From positions 124,001-188,000 of the forward strand of contig NZ_JAXCHT010000002.1 of the NCBI RefSeq assembly GCF_035984655.1: a stretch of 64,000 nucleotides of DNA. The letters run 5' to 3'. The position numbers and the translations under genes were made by a program. Under the pieces are notes generated by a model. The model searched no databases. It saw only the letters and a program-made list of their open reading frames with translations, and was not told the DNA's origin. Positions 1 through 8,802 of the stretch are shown in pieces. Each line of letters opens with the position of its first letter. Position 1 is the first letter of the stretch. The stretch is from Actimicrobium sp035984655 (GTDB lineage Bacteria > Pseudomonadota > Gammaproteobacteria > Burkholderiales > Burkholderiaceae_D).

Positions 1-43
1 CGACGGCCAGAATGGTCGGGCGTCGCTGGATGAGCGCATTCAT
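1..43 (-). CDS. Start of a probable response-regulator gene (partial)
   Basis: Only the first 14 codons are in the window, read leftward from the ATG at 43-41. They give MNALIQRRPTILAV, which resembles the first beta strand of a CheY-type receiver domain, where an Asp pair would follow. The ATG overlaps the TGA of the upstream sensor-kinase gene in an ATGA arrangement, so the two are probably translated together. Sensor plus receiver-protein pairing fits a signalling operon. The output domain lies outside the window, so the name is an inference from a short stretch. Confidence 0.45.
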   Translation of the reverse strand, partial: MNALIQRRPTILAV

Positions 44-2888
44 TGGGTTTTGTCCTCCCTGATCGCGTCAACGCGAGTGGCTGCATTGGTCGGATCCGGC
101 GGCAACAATGCCAGTGCCTTGTCGAATTCGAAATGATCTACGGCGGCGCTGATACGGCGTGACAACGGCGGTGGCAGCGTCGCATCCAGATCGGTCTTGT
201 GCTCGGCCCATAGCGGCGCGGCCTGGCTGTCGCATTCCGCCAGCATCCTGCGCAGCCGCGGCAACCATTCGGACACGCCGGTCGCGGTGGGCGGTGGCGC
301 GGGCATGCCGGGGCCGGCTGACACGGCCGACAACGCGTCCAGCAGGGCGCGCAACGCTGCGGAAAATTCAGGCAGCAAGGCGGTCGTCGCGGCCACATCA
401 TGCGCGTGGCTTGCTGCCTCGATGGTGTCTCCCAGCGGCGGCAGCGCGATCCCGCCGAGCGTGCCGCTCAAGCCCTTGATGGTATGAATCAGGCGTTCAA
501 GCTGCTCCCATTCCTGCGCTGCCAGCAGGCGCGCCAGCTCAACCGGCGCGCCGCCGTAGTCGTGTACGAAGCGCTCGGCCAGATGCGCATGGAGCGCCAT
601 GTTGCCGCCAGTGCGACGCAAACCCATGCGACGATCGAGCGTCGGCCGGCCGGGCCCGCTGTCGACGGCGAGCCGTGCCGCGGCGTCCTGGCTGTGGCGC
701 CCGTGATGCCGTGCCAGCGCTGCGTACAGGGCGTCCGGCTCGATCGGTTTGCTGATGTGGCCATTCATGCCGACGGCATCGCAGTGCAGCCGTTCATCGG
801 GCAATGCGTGCGCGGTCATCGCGATGACGACCAGCTCACGGTAGCGCCCGCTTGCCCGCAGTCGCCGGGTCGCCTCGTAGCCATCCATCACCGGCATCTG
901 CAGGTCCATCAGTACCGCGTCATAGTGTGTCGGCGGTAATGCGGCGAGTCGTTCGAGCGCCTCTTCGCCGTTGCTGGCGCGCTCGACGCGCACGCCACGC
1001 ATGGCCAGAAGTTCGGTCGCCAGTTGCTGGTTGATGGGATTGTCTTCGACCAGCAGGATGCGCATCCCCGCAATATCGCCGGAGCGCTGCGGTGCGGGCA
1101 GGATCGGTGCGCTCAGGATCGGCGCGCTGCAGGCCGGCGCCGAGGCTGGCTGCATTGGCAGGGCGGCCGCGGCCAGCGCAAAGCGCGCGGTAAAGCGGAA
1201 CGTCGAGCCAACCCCGGGCTGGCTCTCGACCCAGATCCGGCCACCCATCAATGCGACGAATTGCCGCGAGATCGCCAGACCCAGTCCGGTGCCGCCATAT
1301 TTGCGCGTGGTGGTGCCATCGGCCTGGGTGAAATCGGTAAACAGCCGCTCCAGTTGCGGCGTGTCCATGCCGATGCCGGTATCGCGCAACGTGAAGCACA
1401 ACGTCATCGCATCGGCATCGTGGCATTCCACCCGGGCACTGAGCCTGACACTGCCGCGCTCGGTGAATTTGATCGAATTCGACAGCAGGTTGGTCAGGAC
1501 CTGACCGAGTCGCAGCGGGTCGCCCAGCAGCGAGTCGTCGCGGATCTCGGCATACAGATCGTCGACCTCGACCAGCAGGTCGATGTCCTTGTCCAGCGCG
1601 CTTTGCTGCAGCAGCGACACGGCCTGGTCGATCACCTCGTCGAGGCGGAACCGGGTCAGCTCGAGTTCCATCTTGCCGGCTTCGACCTTGGAGAAATCGA
1701 GAATGTTGTTGATGATCCCCAGCAACGACTTTGCCGCCGTATGGATGTTGTTGACGTACTCCCGTTGTCGCGTGTTCAGGTCGGTCTTCAAGGCCAGCCA
1801 GGCCATGCCGATGATCGCGTTCATGGGAGTGCGGATTTCGTGGCTCATGGTGGCCAGGAACATGGACTTGGAGCGGGTGGCGTCTTCCGATTGCACACGT
1901 GCCAGTTCCAGTTGCCGCTGCACCGCCGCGCGGTTCTGCAAATCATCTTCGATCGCCTGCGCCATGCCATTGACGGCCACGCCCAGCGCGGTCAATTCCT
2001 GTACGCCAAAATCGCGATCGGTCTCGATCAGCGGCTGGGTCTGCGCACGGTCGACCACCCGGGCGCTGTAGTTGCCACTGGCCAGCGCGCTGGCCGCCTG
2101 CGACAAGCGGCCAATCGGTTGCAGCACCTCGCGCTGAATCACGCGGGCAACCACCAGCACCAGCCCGATCGTGGCGATGATGCAGGCCAGTGAGGCGCGA
2201 ATCAGCGTGTCAAGGCGCTGCAGGGCAAGGTTGACTTCCTTGTTGGTGCGGCTTTCGGTGGCCGCCACCAGACGCGCCACAGCGTGCGACAACTCGGCCT
2301 TGAGCAGGTTGTATTCATCGCCGTGCACCATGGCGCTGGCAACGTCCAGACGCGGTTCGCCATCGACAAACTTGCCATCGGCCGACTGGTAGGCAAATCC
2401 CTGGGTGGCGGCAAAGGCGACTTTTTCGACTTCTTTCATGGCCTGCGTGGCCGCCAGCACGGCGTTGAGTCCGGCGAATTCTTCCGGACTGAACCCCAGC
2501 AGCTGCATGCGCTCGCCCACCGAGCGCTTGACGCCGCCGCTGGGCAGGCGGTGCACGATGCGGCCGGCGATGACGTCATCCCAATAGGTGCCCGGGTGGA
2601 AGTTTTCTGGCGCGGCCCGTTCGCCGTCGCGAATCGCGAGGATATCGAAATACCAGTTCAGATAGGATAGCGCGTGTTGCCAGTGACGGAGTAGGCCCGC
2701 ACCAGCGTCGCCAGCTGCTCGGCTTCCTGCTGCAATTCGTGGGTCAGTTCCTGCGCCTGCTGCCGATGCTGCTGCGCGATCACGAGGCGGTTATCGGCTT
2801 GTTGAATCAGCACGATCATCGCTGCGTTCAGGCCGAGCGCCATCAGCGTTGCGATGGGAAACCAGATCGAGATGCGACTTAATTTCAT
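40..2888 (-). pseudogene. Hybrid sensor histidine kinase (HK-REC-Hpt), split by a frameshift
   Basis: Two reading frames together make one inner-membrane hybrid kinase. The N-terminal piece (2888-2658) starts MKLSRISIWF and holds the first membrane helix. It runs to ATLVRAYSVTGNTRY and then meets a TGA. The second frame resumes with LNWYFDILAIRDGE and stays open to position 40. Counting from the ATG at 2556, it has a second membrane helix at residues 119-140, HAMP at about 140-210, HisKA with His239 in MSHEIRTPMN, HATPase with NLLSNSIKF, a receiver with Asp551 in LMDLQMPVMDG and an Hpt domain with His691 in IHTIKGLSG. All phosphotransfer residues are present. The break coincides with a tandem 5-bp repeat; removing one copy restores a single frame. 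An ATG at 2924 is an alternative start. The 838-residue C-terminal part might still be made from an internal start, but it would lack the first membrane helix and part of the sensor. Confidence 0.8.
2661..2670. repeat. Tandem 5-bp duplication GATAG-GATAG causing the kinase frameshift
   Basis: The plus strand reads GATAGGATAG, two direct copies of a 5-mer, inside the sensor-kinase gene. On the coding strand this is CGCTATCCTATCTGAACTGG. With one CTATC removed it reads CGC TAT CTG AAC TGG (RYLNW), which joins the two kinase frames exactly. It is most simply a slippage-type duplication. Confidence 0.8.
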
Positions 2889-3277
2889 CGTCAGACCATA
2901 AATTTCGACGTAGAAACGCGACAATTCTGGCGGTCAATCTGCCGACAATCGCTCAAGCGGCGCCTGATCGATCAAGTTGTCTGCGCAACAATTGCGTGGG
3001 GCAACGGTGCATGCAAATCCTGGCTCAGTAACTATAACTCACCAAATGGCGTGGGCCGCATGAAAAATTGACCGGTTCGCGCCGACAAGTTGCTCCAGCG
3101 CACAGGCAGGCGCCGCTTGAGTCTGCACAGGTCAGGCGCGGAATCGTTCCGTCGCCCTGTAACCAATCGGCGCATTCCTTGCGTTGCATTTATCCCGACA
3201 CCTTATTTGACACATTCATTGCCAAAATCGTAATAAGCTCGGGGTCCTGATCGTGTTCTTTTCGCACCACGAATCCT
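2889..3277. promoter_or_regulatory. Divergent intergenic region with a possible sigma-70 promoter
   Basis: This 0.39-kb gap separates the leftward kinase gene from the rightward transglycosylase gene. A perfect TTGACA lies at 3207-3212, followed after 18 bp by TAATAA at 3231-3236. That is a plausible but weak -35/-10 pair for the rightward gene, leaving a leader of roughly 35 nt. No good ribosome-binding site precedes the ATG at 3278. I see no RNA gene or coding signal in the rest. Confidence 0.35.
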
Positions 3278-4204
3278 ATGCAACTGCGTCACCTCCTTGC
3301 CATCCTTTGCTGCCTCGCGACGCTGTGGTTTCCCTGCGCCCGGGCCGATGACGAGATTGCTGCGTCCGCCAGCGCCGCGGAGGAACTGGTCGCACTGGCC
3401 GTGCAATACGAACACGGCGAGGGTGTGCCGCGCGATTACCTGCGTGCCGCCAGCCTGTATTGCCATGCGGCGCGCGACGGCAGTGCCGAGGGCTTGTTCG
3501 GACTGGGCTGGATGTATCTGAATGGCCGCGGCATAGCCGTCGACGAAGGCTACGGCGCGCGCTTGATCCAGCTGGCCGCTGCCGCCGGGCATCGGCAGGC
3601 GCAACGCCTGACGCAGCTGGTGTCGGCGCGCGCCGACGACGGCGTGCCGCCATGCCTGTTGCCGCAAAAGGAGGAGACGGCTGCGGCGCCGCAGCGCGAA
3701 GAGGTGGCGCCGGGCCCGGATTTGCGCAGCATGTCGGGAACCAGGATTCGCGACCTGGTCAGCAAGCTGGCGCCGCGCTACCAGATCGACCCCGATTTTG
3801 CCCTGGCCATCATCTACATCGAATCCGGTTTCAATGCCAAAGCCGTATCGCCCAAGCGTGCGCAGGGGCTGATGCAGCTCATGCCCGACACGGCATTGCG
3901 CTTCAACGTCAAGAATCCGTTTGATCCCGAAGACAACATCAAGGGCGGATTGCAGTACCTGCGCTGGCTGCTGGCCTATTTCAAGGGCGATGTCGTCAAG
4001 GTCGCCGCCGCCTACAACGCCGGTGAGGGCGCAGTCGAAGCACACGGCGGCGTGCCGCCGTATCCGGAAACGCGCGCCTATGTCACCCGGCTGGTCGCCA
4101 TCTACCGCCACAAGGCGCATCCGTTCGACGCCACGCTGCGCTTTCCGGCGCCTTCCGGCACGCTGAAGCCCCGGCCGCTGGCGACGCTCAGAACCCTGCG
4201 CTAG
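3278..4204 (+). CDS. Sel1-repeat / SLT lytic transglycosylase
   Basis: This is an exported murein-degrading enzyme of the lytic transglycosylase superfamily. A signal peptide (about residues 1-23, ending CARAD) precedes two Sel1-like TPR repeats at about 35-115 (EHGEGVPRDYLRAASLYCHA and LNGRGIAVDEGYGARLIQLA). An SLT catalytic domain follows from about 155. The catalytic Glu is E182 in YIESGFNAKAVSPK, followed by the family signature GLMQLMPDTA and by AAYNAGEGAV. The family cleaves the MurNAc-GlcNAc bond to give anhydromuropeptides. Sel1 repeats usually mediate protein contacts, so it may be targeted to an envelope machine. It appears to be a single-gene unit converging on the MazG-like gene. 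Confidence 0.88.
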   Translation: MQLRHLLAILCCLATLWFPCARADDEIAASASAAEELVALAVQYEHGEGVPRDYLRAASLYCHAARDGSAEGLFGLGWMYLNGRGIAVDEGYGARLIQLAAAAGHRQAQRLTQLVSARADDGVPPCLLPQKEETAAAPQREEVAPGPDLRSMSGTRIRDLVSKLAPRYQIDPDFALAIIYIESGFNAKAVSPKRAQGLMQLMPDTALRFNVKNPFDPEDNIKGGLQYLRWLLAYFKGDVVKVAAAYNAGEGAVEAHGGVPPYPETRAYVTRLVAIYRHKAHPFDATLRFPAPSGTLKPRPLATLRTLR

Positions 4205-4213
4205 TCGGCCAGC

Positions 4214-4600
4214 TCAGCCGGGATCGGATGCACCGTCAGCCGGACGCAACGCGGGGGCTTTCGCCGATGAGCCCCACGCCTCGGCGACCGGATAACGCAC
4301 TCCATTTTTCTCCAGCTTGTTGCGGGCCGCGTCGAGCAAATCGATGCCGGCGGCATCGGCAATAAAGAGCAGGTACATCAACACATCGGCGCACTCATCG
4401 CGCAACGCCTCACGCAGGACCCCGTCCTGGCTGGCGGGATCGAGATCGGCATCGGTCTTCCATTGCGTCAGTTCAAGCAGCTCGGCGGCCTCAAGATTGA
4501 GCGAGACAATCAGATTGCGCAGGGTGTGAAATTGCTTCCAGTTGCGGGCATCGCGAAACTGTCGCAGTTGTTCGGTGAAATCGTTCAGGCTCTGGGTCAC
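4214..4600 (-). CDS. MazG-like nucleotide pyrophosphohydrolase
   Basis: A 128-residue protein of the all-alpha NTP pyrophosphatase (MazG/RS21-C6) type. The metal-binding pattern is visible as NLEAAELLELTQW (ExxE) and, about 35 residues later, RDECADVLMYLL (ExxxD). YP near the end (NGVRYPVAEAWGS) matches the family's KMxxNxxRYP region. These enzymes hydrolyse non-canonical or surplus nucleoside triphosphates to monophosphates. It stands alone, with its 3' end 9 bp from the end of the convergent transglycosylase gene. The last 15 residues are non-conserved. Confidence 0.82.
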   Translation of the reverse strand: MTQSLNDFTEQLRQFRDARNWKQFHTLRNLIVSLNLEAAELLELTQWKTDADLDPASQDGVLREALRDECADVLMYLLFIADAAGIDLLDAARNKLEKNGVRYPVAEAWGSSAKAPALRPADGASDPG

Positions 4601-4814
4601 GGCAAGCGGCTTTCAAAAATTGGTGGTGGGTCGGCACCCGGCGTGCGCAGGCGCAGCGCCGGACGCCACAGTGATTGCTTGGCGCGCCGTCAGATTGCGT
4701 GCAATCATGCGGGGCGTCGTGAATCTGTCGTCAGCGTGAGGCTGACAATAACCCGATCGCTGCCGCAGCTGCAACCTGTCTGCCGCTGCCTTGTCCCTTG
4801 AGCCCGAAAATTTC

Positions 4815-5471
4815 ATGACCAGAAAACGTCCGCCAACCCATACCCATCCGCGCCTGATCGCCGCACTTGTCATCGGCTTTCTGACAGGCTTCGCATTGCC
4901 CGATTCGTGGCAGCTGGTGACCCGCATCCTGACCGGCTGGAATGCGCTGGTCTGGGCCTACCTGCTGCAGATGGGGTGGCTGATGGTGCGCGCCGACCAC
5001 GCCAGGATCAAAGCCATCGCCGAGAAGGAAGACAACAACGCCGTCGTGATTCTGGTAGTGCTGTCGATCGCCGCGATCCTGAGTCTGGTGGCCATCGTGT
5101 TTGAACTGTCGTCCGCAAAAGGGCTGACGGGCGCGCTGAAATTTTCGCATTATTTTTTTACTGCCATCACGGTGCTGGGCTCATGGTTGCTGGTGGCGAC
5201 GACGTACACGTTTCACTATGCGCGGCTGTTCTATCGTTCGCCGGAGAACCACCGCTGGCTGCATTTTCCGGACGACGAGCTGCATCCGGATTACTGGGAT
5301 TTCATGTACTTCTCCTTTACCATCGCGGTGGCCGCGCAGACCTCGGACGTCACGGTGATGGCCTCGGCGATGCGCAAGCCGGTGCTGGCGCAATCGTTGC
5401 TGAGTTTTTTGTTTAATGCGGCCATCATTGGCCTGTCGATCAATATTGCAGCAGGCATGGTTGGTGGCTGA
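4815..5471 (+). CDS. DUF1345 family membrane protein
   Basis: A 218-residue inner-membrane protein with about five hydrophobic helices, starting at the ATG before TRKRPPTHTH. An ATG-less upstream extension (to 4791) is possible but lacks family support. The family signature is the stretch near the C-terminus, DYWDFMYFSFTIAVAAQTSDV, followed by a final helix ending LSINIAAGMVGG. Members have no established biochemical function. The gene is followed 42 bp later by the AI-2E-family transporter gene on the same strand and may be cotranscribed with it. Confidence 0.8.
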   Translation: MTRKRPPTHTHPRLIAALVIGFLTGFALPDSWQLVTRILTGWNALVWAYLLQMGWLMVRADHARIKAIAEKEDNNAVVILVVLSIAAILSLVAIVFELSSAKGLTGALKFSHYFFTAITVLGSWLLVATTYTFHYARLFYRSPENHRWLHFPDDELHPDYWDFMYFSFTIAVAAQTSDVTVMASAMRKPVLAQSLLSFLFNAAIIGLSINIAAGMVGG

Positions 5472-5513
5472 GCCGTCCTGCACGCTGCATGTCTTGCACT
5501 GGGAAAAATAGTT

Positions 5514-6572
5514 ATGTTCGGTATTGATGCTCGGGTTGCAAAAATCGTCTGGACCGCGTTTCTGGTCGGCTTCGTGCTGTATCTGACGTATTCCATGCGC
5601 TCGACCCTGCTGGTGGTGGTGTTTGCGATCTTCTTCAGCTACCTGCTGTACCCGCTGGTCGAACTGGTCGAACGCTACAAACCGAAGCGGGTGCCGCGCA
5701 CGTTGTCGATCGCCCTGGTATTCATCTTTGCAGTGCTCGTATTTGGCGCCGGCAGCACCATCCTGGGCACCACCATCACCGAGCAAGCGGTCCGCCTCGG
5801 GCAGCAATTGCCGCGCCTGCTTGATCCAGCCAACATCGCCGACAGACTTCCGCTGCCAGCACTGCTGGAACCGCAGCGGGCAAAGATCCTCGCCTTCCTG
5901 ACCGAACAACTGCACAGCGGGACGGGGCAGGCCCTGCCATTCGCGCAAAAGATGGGCATGCACGTCATGGCGGCGGCCACCAACGTGATCTATCTGGTGC
6001 TGATTCCGGTATTGAGCTTCCTGCTCATCAACGAAGCGCCGCAACTGCGCACCGAATTTCTGCGCGCCTTCAACGCCCGCAGCGGTTCGCTGTGGACCGG
6101 CATCGTGGAAGATCTCGATAATCTGTTGTCGCGCTACGTACGGGCGCTGCTGTTGCTGTCGATTGCGACGCTGGTCATTTACAGCCTGGTGTTCTCGGCG
6201 CTGGGCGTGCCGTATGCGCTGTTGCTGGCCGGGGTGGCCGGTATGCTGGAAGTCATACCGTTCGTCGGCCCGTTGTCGGCGGTGGTGGTGATTCTGGCGG
6301 TGGCAGGTTTCAGCGGCTTTGCGCATCTGTTGTGGCTGGCGATCTTTATTCTTGCTTACCGGGTCTTCCAGGACTACGTGCTCAATCCCTATCTGATGAG
6401 CGAGGGCGTGGAGGTCTCGCCGTTGATGGTGATTGTCGGACTGCTGGCTGGCGATGAGCTGGCCGGCGTGGCCGGGATTTTCCTGTCGGTGCCGGTGCTG
6501 GCGGCGATCAAGATTGTGCTGGTGCGATTGAAAACGACCAGTATCGTGCCGGCCAGTGAAGTCAACAATTGA
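5514..6572 (+). CDS. AI-2E family transporter (PerM/TqsA-like permease)
   Basis: A 352-residue polytopic membrane protein with the family layout: paired N-terminal helices (VFAIFFSYLLYPLVELVERY), a periplasmic amphipathic region of about 100 residues, then four to five helices. The conserved C-terminal block is visible as YVLNPYLMSEGVEVSPLMVI followed by GLLAGDELAGVAGIFLSVPV. Characterised relatives export autoinducer-2 or act as Na+/H+ antiporters, so the substrate cannot be named here. It sits between the DUF1345 gene and a small thioredoxin gene, all rightward with gaps of 42 and 24 bp, which suggests one transcript. Confidence 0.87.
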   Translation: MFGIDARVAKIVWTAFLVGFVLYLTYSMRSTLLVVVFAIFFSYLLYPLVELVERYKPKRVPRTLSIALVFIFAVLVFGAGSTILGTTITEQAVRLGQQLPRLLDPANIADRLPLPALLEPQRAKILAFLTEQLHSGTGQALPFAQKMGMHVMAAATNVIYLVLIPVLSFLLINEAPQLRTEFLRAFNARSGSLWTGIVEDLDNLLSRYVRALLLLSIATLVIYSLVFSALGVPYALLLAGVAGMLEVIPFVGPLSAVVVILAVAGFSGFAHLLWLAIFILAYRVFQDYVLNPYLMSEGVEVSPLMVIVGLLAGDELAGVAGIFLSVPVLAAIKIVLVRLKTTSIVPASEVNN

Positions 6573-6596
6573 GCCTGATCCCCATTGGGAGGTGTG

Positions 6597-6929
6597 ATGT
6601 CCGGTCCTGAAAAATATGCTGAGGCAGCGCCCGCATGCGCCAGCGTCGACCAGTTCGAGGGCGCCTGCGTGCTGGACTTCGGCACCAACTGGTGCGGTCA
6701 TTGCCAGGCTGCGCAACCCCTCATCGACGCTGCGCTGGCCGCGCATCCGGGTCTGCGCCACCTGAAGATCGAGGATGGCAAAGGACGCCCGCTGGGCCGT
6801 TCGTTCAAGGTGACGTTGTGGCCGACCCTGATCTTTTTGCAGCACGGCGTGGAAGTTGCGCGGGTGGTGCGGCCGACCGACGCGCAGGTCGTGCGCGACG
6901 CCTTGCTGCTGATCGATCCACTGGTTTAA
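6597..6929 (+). CDS. Small thioredoxin-fold protein (WCGHC)
   Basis: A 110-residue cytoplasmic thioredoxin. The redox motif is WCGHC, preceded by VLDFGTNWCGH, and the cis-proline is in LWPTLIFLQHGVEV. There is no signal peptide. The start is the ATG at 6597 because GGGAGG sits 4-5 nt upstream; a TTG at 6585 in the same frame would place the Shine-Dalgarno inside the gene. CGHC is the active site of PDI-like proteins and is more oxidising than the usual CGPC. The stop codon overlaps the stop of the convergent bioD gene (TTAA). Confidence 0.85.
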   Translation: MSGPEKYAEAAPACASVDQFEGACVLDFGTNWCGHCQAAQPLIDAALAAHPGLRHLKIEDGKGRPLGRSFKVTLWPTLIFLQHGVEVARVVRPTDAQVVRDALLLIDPLV

Positions 6930-7621
6930 TCCGGCCAAGCCGGTAACACGGTGCAGTCCAGATAACCTGCGGCCAGCGCCGCCGATGGTTGCGCCAGACG
7001 CGGCACCACGCCGAGCAATGGCGCGCGCAGGCGTTGCGACAGTGCAGCGATGTTGGCATCGGCATGCGCCATGCCGGGATCGATGCGATTGGCCACCCAT
7101 CCGGCCAGCGTCAGCCCGCGTGCGCGAATCGCTTCGGCGGTCAGCAAGGCGTGATTGATGCAGCCAAGCCGGACGCCGACCACCAGCACCACCGGTAGAT
7201 CCAGGCGCCGCGCCAGGTCGGCGGTGTCGGCGCTGTGGGATAGCGGCACGCAAAATCCACCGACGCCTTCGACCACCACCGCATCCGCATCACTGGCCAG
7301 TTCGGCGTGACAGGCAACCAGGTGATCGAGCGACATGCTCACCCCGTCCAGTTGTGCCGCCACATGCGGCGCCGCCGCCGCGCGCAGCAGGTATGGCGTG
7401 GTCAGTGCCGCCGAGCGCTGCAGGTTGCCGGCGGCCGCCAGCAGCATCGCGTCCTCGTTGCACAGACGGCCATCGATCTCAATGGCGCCGGCGGCAACCG
7501 GCTTCATGCCGACCGCGCGCACGCCGCGCTGGGTCAGGGCGTGTAGCAGGGCGGCGCTGATCAGCGTCTTGCCGACCTCGGTATCGGTACCGGTGACGAA
7601 GCACCCGAAGCGCGCGCTCAT
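6926..7621 (-). CDS. bioD: Dethiobiotin synthetase
   Basis: This 231-residue enzyme closes the ureido ring of biotin, using ATP and CO2 on 7,8-diaminononanoate. The P-loop variant FVTGTDTEVGKT lies at the N-terminus. The substrate Lys is in GMKPVAAGA, the metal-binding Asp/Glu in CNEDAML and the Gly-rich loop in VVEGVGGFCVPLS. It is the last gene of a leftward bioA-bioF-bioD run, and its ATG overlaps the bioF stop (ATGA). No bioB follows: the operon ends against the convergent thioredoxin gene, so biotin synthase must be encoded elsewhere. Confidence 0.95.
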   Translation of the reverse strand: MSARFGCFVTGTDTEVGKTLISAALLHALTQRGVRAVGMKPVAAGAIEIDGRLCNEDAMLLAAAGNLQRSAALTTPYLLRAAAAPHVAAQLDGVSMSLDHLVACHAELASDADAVVVEGVGGFCVPLSHSADTADLARRLDLPVVLVVGVRLGCINHALLTAEAIRARGLTLAGWVANRIDPGMAHADANIAALSQRLRAPLLGVVPRLAQPSAALAAGYLDCTVLPAWPD

Positions 7622-8802
7622 GCTGCCTGCAACCGGTTGATCGCATCGACCAGGCGCGTCACCTCGGCGCTGCTGTGCGCCGCCGACAGCGTGACGCGCA
7701 GGCGCGCCGTGCCGGGCGCCACGGTGGGCGGCCGGATTGCACCGACCCAGATGCCGTCGCCATACAGTGTGGCGGCGGCGGCCATGGTGCTGTCATTGGC
7801 GCCGATGATGATTGGCTGGATCGCGGTATCCGATGGCAGCGCCTGCCAGTCGCGCAGTCGCAGGCCGGCGCGAAATTGTGCGATCAACGTGTTGAGATGG
7901 GTGCGGCGCTGTGCGCCTTCGGGGCCGCCGATGATGGCCAGGCTGGTCAGCAGGGCATGTGCCAGCGCCGGTGGCGCAGCGGTGGTGTAGATATAGGGGC
8001 GGGCGCGTTGCAGCAACCATTCGATCACCGTGTCATGCGCGGCAATGAACGCGCCGCTGACGCCGGCCGCCTTGCCCAGCGTGCCCATGTAGACCAGCCG
8101 GGTCGAGTAGATGCCGACATGTTCGAAGGCGCCCAGGCCGCGTTGTCCCAGTACGCCAAAACCATGCGCGTCGTCGACCACCAGCCAGGCGTTGTGCTGT
8201 TCGCACAGGGCCAGCAGCGCGGCCAGCGGTGCCAGGTCACCATCCATGCTGAAGACGCTGTCGGTGACGACCACCTTGTTGGTTGCATCGCTGGCCGCCA
8301 GCAGCGCTGCCAGTTGATCGACTGCGCCATGCGCATACACCTTCACGGTCGCGCGTGACAACCGCGCGCCGTCGATCAGTGAGGCATGGTTGAGCGCTTC
8401 GCAAAACAGATCGGTGCCGCGTTCGGCCAGCGCCGACACCACCGCCAGATTGGCCATGTAGCCGTTCGAAAAATACAGGGCGCGGGCCGACGGGATGACC
8501 GGCTGCATGAATTCGGCCAGCCGGTCTTCCAGCAACGCGTGGGCGCGTGAATGGCCGCTGATCAGATGCGATGCGCCGCTGCCTGCGCCATACAGGCTGG
8601 CGCCTTCGCGCAGCGCTTCGACAATCTGCGGGTGCGCCGCCAGTCCGAGGTAATCGTTGCTGCAGAACGCCAGCACCGGCGCACCGTCGATGGTGAGTTG
8701 CGGCGCGCACGGCGTGTCGGTGATGCGGCGACGACGGCGCAGGCCACCGGTGTCGAGCTCGCGCAGCCGCTGAGCGAGGGTGGTGAGCAGCGCATTGGTC
8801 AT
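7618..8802 (-). CDS. bioF: 8-amino-7-oxononanoate synthase
   Basis: A 394-residue PLP enzyme of the alpha-oxoamine synthase family that condenses pimeloyl-ACP/CoA with L-alanine. Visible landmarks are CSNDYLGLA near the N-terminus, GSGASHLISGHSRAH, the cofactor Asp in VVDDAHGFGVLG and the Schiff-base Lys in YMGTLGKAAGVSGAF. Length is normal for the family. The start overlaps the bioA stop and the stop overlaps the bioD start (both ATGA), so all three biotin enzymes are translationally coupled. Confidence 0.95.
   Translation of the reverse strand: MTNALLTTLAQRLRELDTGGLRRRRRITDTPCAPQLTIDGAPVLAFCSNDYLGLAAHPQIVEALREGASLYGAGSGASHLISGHSRAHALLEDRLAEFMQPVIPSARALYFSNGYMANLAVVSALAERGTDLFCEALNHASLIDGARLSRATVKVYAHGAVDQLAALLAASDATNKVVVTDSVFSMDGDLAPLAALLALCEQHNAWLVVDDAHGFGVLGQRGLGAFEHVGIYSTRLVYMGTLGKAAGVSGAFIAAHDTVIEWLLQRARPYIYTTAAPPALAHALLTSLAIIGGPEGAQRRTHLNTLIAQFRAGLRLRDWQALPSDTAIQPIIIGANDSTMAAAATLYGDGIWVGAIRPPTVAPGTARLRVTLSAAHSSAEVTRLVDAINRLQAA

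Noticed and set aside
5181..7253. A leftward open frame of 690 codons across the DUF1345 and AI-2E transporter genes
   Set aside because: It is Gln/His/Arg-rich, with no recognisable domain, and is fully antisense to two well-supported membrane-protein genes.
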